Origin: Candidatus Poseidoniaceae archaeon
GTDB taxonomy: Archaea; Thermoplasmatota; Poseidoniia; Poseidoniales; Poseidoniaceae
Reading direction: 5' to 3'
Length of the DNA stretch: 13,485 nt
Assembly (NCBI GenBank): GCA_022451835.1
Contig: JAKUNX010000038.1
Coordinates: 1-13,485, forward strand
The position numbers were made by a program, and so were the translations under genes. Below, one piece after another: positions 1 to 6,039 of the stretch (its first letter is position 1; each line of letters starts with the position of its first letter). The notes under the pieces are model-generated. The model did not search any database, had not been told where the DNA came from, and worked only from the letters and a program-made list of their open reading frames with translations.

Positions 1-147
1 GATTTTTGGCTTACTGCTAAGTTTTAACCTTTGAGATAATTTTTCAATACTTGAAACCATTTGGCTTTTTGATTTAATTTCTGGTGAAACTAAAACTCCG
101 AGCCAACGCCTTTTTCCGCGTAATGCCTTGGTCAGACGTTTGGCCAT
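1..147 (-). CDS. Partial N-terminus of a possible RNase P protein subunit (Rnp2/Pop5-like)
   Basis: Forty-nine codons are visible from an ATG at 147; the gene runs off the left edge. The product begins MAKRLTKALRGKRRWLGVLV and continues into a polar, lysine/serine-rich helix. A basic LRxKRRW segment leading into a hydrophobic strand and then a helix is how archaeal Pop5/Rnp2 proteins begin; in that family the protein binds the RNase P RNA and helps mature tRNA 5' ends. The start is fixed because the same frame reads back to a TAA with no other ATG or GTG. No ribosome-binding site is evident. An A/T-rich AAATTAAG stretch about 25-30 bases upstream could be a TATA box for a leaderless message. 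Only about a third of a typical Pop5 is visible, so the family call is tentative; another small basic RNA-binding protein is possible. Confidence 0.45.
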   Translation of the reverse strand, partial: MAKRLTKALRGKRRWLGVLVSPEIKSKSQMVSSIEKLSQRLKLSSKPKI

Positions 148-227
148 GACACGTGTTAATGATAATTTGACTTAATTTCTTTGGATAATATCAAATCATT
201 TTCCTTTGTCGGTCTAATTGTTGCAGT

Positions 228-1601
228 ATGGATAGTGATTCTGAAACGAGTTCTAATTCCAGTGAAGATATTTTGTCACAGTTTGAAGAACAAAATATTT
301 CTATGGTAAGTTTAGTCAAAACACTACTTTCTACATCCACCATGCCACATATTTTCTTAATCACCATACTATCCACAATACTTTACATCGCTGCAAAAGT
401 GGATTCGCTTACGATTTTCGCTTCAATGACCTTTGCCAGTTTATCAATTTCTTATTGCATAACTGCTCTACTTTCAAAAAATCCTAAAGTCAGTAGTTGG
501 ATTACATTGTCAAATGATGAAGACGAAATTACCTCCTCTAGATTATGGAATAATTTTAGTAAATTTAGAATCTGTTTATTTCCATTAATCGTTGCTGGAT
601 TAATATTGTTAACAATTACACTTACCACCGGAGAAAATGGTGTTATTAGCGACGCAAATAAATCAATTCCATTAATCCTCGGAATGTTATTTGTTGTTTG
701 GTCTATTATCCAAGGCACTTCATTCTCTATGTGGGCTTCATCAACAAGTGCAAAACCTTCAAGTAAATCTACTAAATCAAGTAGTATTCGATTCTCTTTA
801 GTTGTTCTATTATCCTCCATCAGTGTATTAAGCATAATTTTAGCCGCTGTATTTTATCAATTAGATGACTTAGAAAATACATTCAATGAATCTATTGTTT
901 TAGCCATTCCCTTTTCTTTACTTGCTATTGGATTAACAATCGGCAGCATTAGTTATTCATGGAAATTCAAGAAACTGGCATCGATGAAACCAAGTTTGCA
1001 AAGATTTAGTTCTAGATGGACCGTTATTTGCCATGTATTCATTACTTGGCATCTACTTACTATTTGGCGTCAGAATTTCATGACACCTTCAAATTTCCAA
1101 GTATTCTTTGAAGAAATTACTTTGATGATTTTTACTGTCTTCGTAGCGATCTGGTCAATGACTTCTAAGGGCTATCGAAGTAAATTTAAGTTAATTAGTG
1201 AAGAAAATGCCTTGACTTGGGGTCTTGGTTTTGGATATGCCTATGCAGGAAGTGTCGCAATGCTTACTACATTTTTCGATGATATCGTCACAGTAATGTC
1301 TATTGGGCATGGCGTAGTTATAGTCACTGTGATTTTCACCCATAGAATAGTGTTAAGCAAAATTATCGGCAATGATGATTCTTCTGTTGAAGTAAAAAGA
1401 ATTATTGATAATTCCAATAAATCCAATCAAGAAGAAGATCCATTTATCGAGGATGTTTCGGATGAAGTACCATCTAAAGAACAAAATAATGACGAAAATG
1501 GTGAGGTTTGGCAGGAAGATGTTGATGTTGATTGGGATGCTGAACAGGATCAACCTCAAATTGATAATATTGAGTGGGATGAAACCATTGATTTAGACTA
1601 A
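228..1601 (+). CDS. Hypothetical polytopic membrane protein with acidic C-terminal tail
   Basis: I do not recognise the family of this 457-residue protein. It has a Ser/Asp/Glu-rich N-terminus (1-25) and about ten hydrophobic helices, roughly at 40-56, 61-82, 114-134, 147-170, 187-210, 222-245, 264-281, 292-310, 329-349 and 352-376. A highly acidic, disordered-looking tail (about 383-457) carries runs such as EDVDVDWD and ends IEWDETIDLD. No enzymatic motif, cofactor site or transporter signature is visible. The serine-rich loop at 171-186 is probably cytoplasmic or disordered. The ATG at 228 has no Shine-Dalgarno site. The gene diverges from the Rnp2/Pop5-like gene across an 80-base gap and converges on the FtsZ-like gene, with the two stop codons interlocked (1598-1601). 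Its codons look more AT-rich than those of the respiratory genes. A lineage-specific membrane protein is the most that can be said. Confidence 0.75.
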   Translation: MDSDSETSSNSSEDILSQFEEQNISMVSLVKTLLSTSTMPHIFLITILSTILYIAAKVDSLTIFASMTFASLSISYCITALLSKNPKVSSWITLSNDEDEITSSRLWNNFSKFRICLFPLIVAGLILLTITLTTGENGVISDANKSIPLILGMLFVVWSIIQGTSFSMWASSTSAKPSSKSTKSSSIRFSLVVLLSSISVLSIILAAVFYQLDDLENTFNESIVLAIPFSLLAIGLTIGSISYSWKFKKLASMKPSLQRFSSRWTVICHVFITWHLLTIWRQNFMTPSNFQVFFEEITLMIFTVFVAIWSMTSKGYRSKFKLISEENALTWGLGFGYAYAGSVAMLTTFFDDIVTVMSIGHGVVIVTVIFTHRIVLSKIIGNDDSSVEVKRIIDNSNKSNQEEDPFIEDVSDEVPSKEQNNDENGEVWQEDVDVDWDAEQDQPQIDNIEWDETIDLD

Positions 1602-2512
1602 TCATCAGCTATACCAGATAGCAGAGTAACTACTCGCATACTGTTATGTAAGTCTTCACTTACTCTTGCTCCTAGAATTACTTGAGCATTTGAATCAAGA
1701 GCTTCTGTAAACAGTCTAGCAACCGAGTCAACTTGACTCAAGGTCATCCCCAAACCACCTTCAATTTGAATCAAACATCCAGTTGCACCACCGACATCCA
1801 ATGCGGCTAATGGCGCCATCATAGCAGAATGAAGTATTTTCTCTGGCTCATCTGGATCTCCTAATCCAACCAATAGGGTTGACTTTCCATCCTGTTCAAC
1901 AATAGCCCTCAAATCCATTAGGTCGAGATTAATCAATCCCATCCTAAGTAAAGTACGTACCAAACCATCTACTAAATCCTCTACCCACTCAGCACCCATT
2001 TGCCAACTTCTGCCCTTTTCTCTTGCTTGTCTAGCCAGTCTTTCAAGAGAAAGATGGACTGTTACATGAGCGAATTTATCAAGTCTTTCAAAACCTTCTT
2101 CAGCGATTTTAAGCCTGGTAGATTGAATTTCAAAAGGCATTGCTGCAACGGCAATCACGACTGCACCAGATAATCGAGCCTGTCGAGCAAATTCATGAGC
2201 AGCCCCTGTTCCTGTGCCGCCACCAAGTCCAGTCAGCAAAATTACCAATTCAACAGGCTCCATTAATTTTCGAACCATCGCAGATACGCTACGCATCCTT
2301 TGTTCAGCCAAAGGCGGAAGAGCAGCACATCCCAATTTATCTACTACAGTACCCAATCGAAGAATATGGCCACGCTCTACAGAAGAAAAACTCTCATCAT
2401 CTGCATCAATCAGTAAGACATCGGCTTCTGAGTCGCATTTTGACCAAGCGCCTTTAGCCCACGAACAACCTAGGCCGCCAACCCCTGCAATCAAAATCTG
2501 TGATGATTCCAT
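1598..2512 (-). CDS. Divergent FtsZ/tubulin-superfamily GTPase-like protein
   Basis: This 304-residue protein has the FtsZ landmarks in order. A Rossmann-type N-terminal strand with GVGGLG is at 10-15. The tubulin/FtsZ G-box GLGGGTGTGAA is at 95-105. A segment MPFEIQSTRLKIAEEG follows at 125-140, equivalent to the FtsZ region after the G-box. The T7 synergy loop NLDLMDLRAI (195-204) keeps Asn195, Asp197 and Asp200 of the NxDxxD pattern that completes the GTPase site of a neighbouring subunit in a filament. FtsZ-family proteins form GTP-dependent filaments for division or shape. Oddities: the usual GGGGNAV first loop is GGLGCSWAKGA, losing the conserved Asn, and the protein ends soon after the globular domain, so no conserved C-terminal tail is seen. 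It may be a second, non-canonical paralogue (CetZ- or FtsZ-like) rather than the main division FtsZ. The TPR gene lies 40 bases upstream on the same strand. Confidence 0.85.
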   Translation of the reverse strand: MESSQILIAGVGGLGCSWAKGAWSKCDSEADVLLIDADDESFSSVERGHILRLGTVVDKLGCAALPPLAEQRMRSVSAMVRKLMEPVELVILLTGLGGGTGTGAAHEFARQARLSGAVVIAVAAMPFEIQSTRLKIAEEGFERLDKFAHVTVHLSLERLARQAREKGRSWQMGAEWVEDLVDGLVRTLLRMGLINLDLMDLRAIVEQDGKSTLLVGLGDPDEPEKILHSAMMAPLAALDVGGATGCLIQIEGGLGMTLSQVDSVARLFTEALDSNAQVILGARVSEDLHNSMRVVTLLSGIADD

Positions 2513-2542
2513 TGTTTGCTGGTGTTGTTGATGCTCAATGAA

Positions 2543-2550
2543 CTTTATCT
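2543..2550 (-). promoter_or_regulatory. Possible TATA box for the FtsZ-like gene
   Basis: On the minus strand AGATAAAG lies about 31-38 bases before the ATG at 2512, inside the short gap after the TPR gene. No Shine-Dalgarno site precedes that ATG. An archaeal promoter here would give a nearly leaderless transcript. This is judged by eye from position and composition only, and co-transcription from the TPR gene is equally possible. Confidence 0.3.
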
Positions 2551-2552
2551 AA

Positions 2553-2867
2553 TCATTCAATGTACCTTAGATATCTTCTCCTAGAATCTCTTGCCCATGC
2601 ATTGTCGGGTTCAATTTCCAAAACTCGATTATAATATTCAATCGCAGTTTCAAATTCTGACAAGTATCGCCCATATAGGTGGCCAAGGTTAGACAAAACT
2701 GGGATACAGTCTTCATCATCTTCTAGCATTTTTAGTAGTAATTGTTCAGCGTTACCAAGATCATTTTTCAACATCATTTCTTCGGCTTTTTCTAAATCTA
2801 CAAGTTGTGATTCCGACAAATCATAAGTGTTGTCAAATGGTGTCGGCATTGCTCTCAAATCATGCAA
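2553..2867 (-). CDS. Small TPR-repeat protein
   Basis: This is a 104-residue soluble, acidic protein with no signal peptide or membrane helix. Two tetratricopeptide-like helical pairs are visible. A degenerate one spans about 22-55 (LEKAEEMMLKNDLGNAEQLL). A good one spans about 56-89, with the NLGHLY, ETAIEYYNRVLEIEPDN pattern that matches the TPR consensus of a small residue at position 8, Tyr, Ala and a Pro near the end. A basic cap (RDSRRRYLRY) ends the protein. TPR units bind other proteins, so an adaptor role is reasonable; the partner is unknown. The ATG at 2867 is favoured because GGGGAG lies seven bases before it; an in-frame ATG at 2849 is the alternative. The FtsZ-like gene follows after 40 bases, so the two may be co-expressed and could interact. 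Confidence 0.8.
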   Translation of the reverse strand: MHDLRAMPTPFDNTYDLSESQLVDLEKAEEMMLKNDLGNAEQLLLKMLEDDEDCIPVLSNLGHLYGRYLSEFETAIEYYNRVLEIEPDNAWARDSRRRYLRYIE

Positions 2868-2924
2868 AAACTCCCCGTTATTGAACTATCCCTTTAGACA
2901 TGGTATTTTAGGCGTATTTAGAAG

Positions 2925-2932
2925 TTTATATA
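2925..2932. promoter_or_regulatory. TATA box in the divergent promoter region (TTTATATA / TATATAAA)
   Basis: The 160-base gap between the TPR gene (minus) and the Rieske/b operon (plus) holds a strong TATA-type octamer. On the minus strand it reads TATATAAA and would start a transcript near 2900-2906, leaving a leader of about 35 bases with a Shine-Dalgarno site before the TPR gene. It is close to symmetric and could also serve the plus operon, with a leader of about 70 bases. A second candidate for the plus strand is TTTAAA at 2986-2991. This is inferred from sequence only. Confidence 0.45.
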
Positions 2933-3028
2933 GTTGACGAAAAACGAGGTACTGCGAATAAATTAGGCCATAGATTTTGGTAATGTTTAAAGGGCTCTTA
3001 CTGGTGGGAGAAAATACTGGGTGTGTCA

Positions 3029-3847
3029 ATGTTGCGCAAGCCAAATAGAAAACACCTTGCGCTAGGCACAATGTTGTTGGTTTTGTTGACTCTTCCTGGC
3101 ATTGCATCATCTTATCATGGAGGCATTGGCGGAGAACAATCCAACGCAGGAGAAACCATTGATGATGTTGCTAAAGAAGGATGTTTATGCCACAATGCTA
3201 TAGCAGACAACACGGTACAAATTATTCTTGATGATGTCCCTTACGCTTGGGAGTCAGGCCAGACATACGAATTGAAACTTCAAATTATTGGTGGCCCAGA
3301 TGCTGCAAGCCCATGGACTGCAGGATTTTCAATGAGAGTTTCTGATGGCGTTTTATCGGGAGAAAATCTTCAAAATTGGGAAGATGATCCTACGACTCTA
3401 ACTCAAACTGAAGCTGCTGCTGGCCTAGATGACAGAATGTGGATTTTATCATGGGCTGCTCCAGCCGCTGAGACAGGCGTTGTTGATTTTTGGATTACCG
3501 GCAATTCTGTTAATGGCGATCAAGGTCCAGGCCCCGAGGATAAGTGGAATCAACTAATCTTCGCACTACAGGAGGGTGATGAAAAAACTACTGCTATGGG
3601 TACACGGACACTTTTTGCTGGCGATGGCAATGTCAGCCCACCTGAACCACAAGAAACTGGCGTTGACCTAAAACACATGGGTGCTGAATTTAGAGCACAC
3701 GTACTTGGCCTGTTAGGTTTCGGTGCAGTATTGGCTGTAATCCTTTTCGCTGGCTTAATGCTAAGATACAGTTTTTCATCATCATACAAAGGCAGAAGCA
3801 ATCAATTGCGCTTGCGTTACAAAATAAGACGAAGAGGTGATCAATGA
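3029..3847 (+). CDS. Membrane-anchored Reeler/choice-of-anchor-V-like extracytoplasmic protein with a CxCH motif
   Basis: This is the first gene of the Rieske/b operon (272 residues from the ATG at 3029; an in-frame GTG at 3023 is the alternative start). A signal peptide or anchor covers about 8-28. An extracytoplasmic domain follows with Cys52-Leu-Cys54-His55, a GQTYELKLQIIGG strand, an AGFSMRVSDG strand and the segment ITGNSVNGDQGPGPEDKW at 156-173. This order matches the choice-of-anchor V/Reeler-like domains, which often begin with a CxxCH-type motif; here one residue is missing, leaving CxCH. A helix at about 225-246 and a very basic tail (RLRYKIRRRG) form a C-terminal anchor with the tail inside. 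The place at the head of the operon suggests a subunit or electron partner on the outer face of the complex. Whether it binds heme c, a metal or nothing cannot be read from sequence. It overlaps the next gene by ATGA. Confidence 0.75.
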   Translation: MLRKPNRKHLALGTMLLVLLTLPGIASSYHGGIGGEQSNAGETIDDVAKEGCLCHNAIADNTVQIILDDVPYAWESGQTYELKLQIIGGPDAASPWTAGFSMRVSDGVLSGENLQNWEDDPTTLTQTEAAAGLDDRMWILSWAAPAAETGVVDFWITGNSVNGDQGPGPEDKWNQLIFALQEGDEKTTAMGTRTLFAGDGNVSPPEPQETGVDLKHMGAEFRAHVLGLLGFGAVLAVILFAGLMLRYSFSSSYKGRSNQLRLRYKIRRRGDQ

Positions 3848-4290
3848 TGGATGATACGATTACCAAATTACTACGAGGAGTAGCAAAAGGAAAAATTAGT
3901 GTTGAAGACGCTAGAAAGTCTCTCGAAGATGCTTCTTTGACTGAAGAACAGATGGATGTAGCTATCGAAAAAGGGGTGTTCACTGAAGCCGATTTAGGCT
4001 CAATCGTCAGTGCAAAATTAGCACCTTCTGGAGCATCTTATCTAACAATGTTCTTCTTTATTTGGGGGATTTTTTGGTCGTGTTATTGGGTTTTCTCTTT
4101 GATTTATGGCTTAGCCAATGGCTGGGACCAAAGACAACTTGCATTCCATTTAGCCATAGCAACTACGACATTGATTCTAATGGGGCTTGTATATCTTAAA
4201 TTCATTTTACCAGACACAATCATAGTTAAGCATGCAATGAACAAATATATCCCAGAACATCAAAAAGACTGGAAAGAATACAAGGTGTGA
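3844..4290 (+). CDS. Small two-helix membrane protein of the Rieske/b operon
   Basis: The family of this 148-residue protein is not recognised. Residues 1-60 are soluble and helical (ITKLLRGVAKGKISVEDARK, then a second helix rich in Glu/Asp), resembling small helix-turn-helix adaptor modules. Two membrane helices follow at about 65-90 and 99-121, the first rich in aromatic residues (FFFIWGIFWSCYWVF). The protein ends in a basic/aromatic tail. No heme-binding pair, Cys cluster or enzyme motif is present. It starts within the stop of the preceding gene (ATGA overlap, with a second ATG at 3847) and its stop lies inside the GTGA start of the Rieske gene, so translation is probably coupled and the protein is probably a structural or assembly subunit of the complex. 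This role is inferred from position alone. Confidence 0.75.
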   Translation: MMDDTITKLLRGVAKGKISVEDARKSLEDASLTEEQMDVAIEKGVFTEADLGSIVSAKLAPSGASYLTMFFFIWGIFWSCYWVFSLIYGLANGWDQRQLAFHLAIATTTLILMGLVYLKFILPDTIIVKHAMNKYIPEHQKDWKEYKV

Positions 4291-5147
4291 TTTATTTGGC
4301 TAGAGAATACGATTTGAAACCTGCTCCGGCACTTGATGATGGGGACTCAGCATTTGGCACTAACAAAATTATCAATCGTCGTCAGTTCCTAAAGTACGGA
4401 TTCAATACTGCTACTGGCGTACTTGCCGCATCCTTAGGAGTGCTAGGGTTCTCCGCAATCTTGCTGCCACCAGGTGCTGATTCAGGCGGCAGTAACAATG
4501 GAGTGATATACTGGGCTAAAGGAAGAGAAGATGAAGCATGGTATGGAGCCAAGCACGAATTACAAATGACTAGGCAAGACTTTGTTGATGAAGCAGCAAA
4601 ATCATCTACTGGAACTGCGGGTGCCGCTGGAATTTGGAATGGAGTTCCTGTAATAGTTGTTTATGTCGACCACGAGAAAAACAAAGATACTCCAGTGACA
4701 AATGGTAAAGCAAGATTCCAAATGATGGAAGGATATGACGAAACCGGTAAGCGTATTGGACACTTTGAAGATATGTCCGACTTAGATCCTAGAATATTCC
4801 CCTCCGACAATATAGTAATTATCTATGGTCGTTGTACCCATCTTTGCTGTATCCCAGGTTGGCAACTGGTTTCTAACTCCTTTACTGATGACTCTTGGAC
4901 TCCTAACGGCACTGATGATGGAGGTACCAAATTGTTCTGTATTTGCCACTCTTCAAGATTTGATCCAACTGCTTTGGAAATGAATACAAACAGAAACCGT
5001 TCTAACGGTGCTACATTCAATTATGCTGGAATCAAGGTTGCTGGCGGCCCTGCTCCAGTAGGTTTGCCAATTATTCCAGTACAAATGAATGGCGACAACA
5101 TAGAGGGAATCACTGATTACCTCGACTGGTACACATATTGTGATTGA
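4287..5147 (+). CDS. Rieske 2Fe-2S protein of the quinol-oxidising complex
   Basis: This 286-residue protein carries a twin-arginine export signal, NRRQFLKYGF at 30-39, followed by a hydrophobic helix to about 60 that likely stays as the membrane anchor. The cluster boxes are intact. Box 1 is CTHLCC (183-188), with Cys183 and His185 as ligands and Cys188 for the disulfide. Box 2 is CICHSS (218-223), with Cys218 and His221 as ligands and Cys220 for the disulfide. The proline loop GGPAP is at 253-257. Ser223 of the cluster hydrogen-bond network is kept, but the usual Tyr two residues later is Phe225, a change known in bc1 mutants to lower the cluster potential. About 29 residues separate the boxes against about 12 in b6f, so a loop is inserted next to the cluster. 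It starts with GTG in a GTGA overlap. It takes one electron from quinol at the outer face and passes it to an unidentified acceptor. Confidence 0.95.
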   Translation: MIYLAREYDLKPAPALDDGDSAFGTNKIINRRQFLKYGFNTATGVLAASLGVLGFSAILLPPGADSGGSNNGVIYWAKGREDEAWYGAKHELQMTRQDFVDEAAKSSTGTAGAAGIWNGVPVIVVYVDHEKNKDTPVTNGKARFQMMEGYDETGKRIGHFEDMSDLDPRIFPSDNIVIIYGRCTHLCCIPGWQLVSNSFTDDSWTPNGTDDGGTKLFCICHSSRFDPTALEMNTNRNRSNGATFNYAGIKVAGGPAPVGLPIIPVQMNGDNIEGITDYLDWYTYCD

Positions 5148-5152
5148 GGTGA
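5145..5152 (+). promoter_or_regulatory. Ribosome-binding site of the cytochrome b6-type gene
   Basis: TGAGGTGA overlaps the stop of the Rieske gene and lies five bases before the ATG at 5157. A similar GGGTGA sits five bases before the ATG of the fusion gene (6029-6034). Within this operon, starts that do not overlap the previous gene have good Shine-Dalgarno sites. Confidence 0.6.
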
Positions 5153-5156
5153 AAAA

Positions 5157-6023
5157 ATGACTACAATGTTCTGGATTCTTTGGTTCTTTATTGCTTTCAT
5201 CATAGTCTTAGTTGCTTTTACATTGCGTAAGGAAAACGAAGAGATGCCACGTAGAGAGATTTTGCGAGCTGTAGAATCTACTGGTAAAATGGGCTTTGCG
5301 GAACGTTCCTTTTTGTGGGTATTTTCTTGGCTAGATACCAGATTTAGAATCCAAGATTACTGGAACATGTCAAAAGGCGCATACTACAACATGCACAGAC
5401 AAATGCCACTTACTCACGCTGAAAAATATAAACTCAGAATAATTTGGTATTGGTATCCTCTGTACTGTCTTGGCGGCATATCATTCCTATCATTCATCAT
5501 CCTAGTCATTACCGGAACCGTACTAGGAATCTATTATGTTCCAGGTGGAGAAGGTATTCCTTCGCCAGCATATTTGAGTATGCAATATATCATGACAGAA
5601 TTGCCATTTGGCTATATTATCAGAGCTGTTCACCATTGGGGAACTCACTTCATGGTTGCAAGTGTATTCTTACACATGTGTAGAGTTTACTTTACCGGCG
5701 CTTACAGAAACCCTAGAGAATTGAATTGGTTGATTGGAGTAGCACTTATGGCACTTACAATTGTGTTTGGTTATTCTGGATATCTTCTACCATGGGATTC
5801 ATTAGCATATGGTGCTGCTGTAATCGGAATTAACCTAGCAAACTCAAGTCCATTAATCGGTAAGCAAATTGCTACACTACTGTTTGGTGGTTCTGCTCTT
5901 ACTCCACGTACTGTAACAAGGATGTATTTCATACATGTATTCATTTTACCTGTAATTGTGACCGGTTTAATTATTGTTCATTTGTTTATTGTTTGGGTAC
6001 AGGGAATTGCGGAGCCGCATTGA
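5157..6023 (+). CDS. Cytochrome b6-type subunit (N-terminal half of cytochrome b)
   Basis: This 288-residue protein carries the two b hemes and shares the quinone sites with the next gene. The heme ligands are His159 and His173 in one helix (RAVHHWGTH...LHMCRVYFTG) and His260 and His275 in another. The spacing of the second pair is 14 residues, as in cytochrome b6, against 13 in bc1. Other family marks are NPRELNW (185-191), GYLLPWD (208-214), QYIMTELPFG and the QGI end typical of b6. YCLGGIS puts Cys104 exactly where b6 Cys35 attaches heme ci covalently. An added hydrophobic helix (5-23) and a polar linker precede the normal b6 start (WLDTRFRIQDYW, about 58-69), so the protein is longer than the usual 215 residues. 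Helices lie at about 100-127, 156-177, 189-210 and 254-281. The product acts in the cytoplasmic membrane as the core of the complex. Confidence 0.95.
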   Translation: MTTMFWILWFFIAFIIVLVAFTLRKENEEMPRREILRAVESTGKMGFAERSFLWVFSWLDTRFRIQDYWNMSKGAYYNMHRQMPLTHAEKYKLRIIWYWYPLYCLGGISFLSFIILVITGTVLGIYYVPGGEGIPSPAYLSMQYIMTELPFGYIIRAVHHWGTHFMVASVFLHMCRVYFTGAYRNPRELNWLIGVALMALTIVFGYSGYLLPWDSLAYGAAVIGINLANSSPLIGKQIATLLFGGSALTPRTVTRMYFIHVFILPVIVTGLIIVHLFIVWVQGIAEPH

Positions 6024-6039
6024 TATTTGGGTGAATTAA

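Noticed and set aside
148..227. A promoter or small RNA in the first divergent gap
   Set aside because: AT-rich stretches exist (such as 183-190), but none is at a convincing distance from both starts and no stable hairpin is evident.
452..835. A 127-codon minus-strand frame inside the polytopic membrane protein gene
   Set aside because: It is antisense to a gene with continuous helix structure, and its product looks like a reversed shadow with no motif.
2140..2531. Two overlapping open frames on the plus strand opposite the FtsZ-like gene
   Set aside because: They lie entirely within a well-supported coding region, have low-complexity Gln/His- or Ser/Pro-rich products and no start signal.
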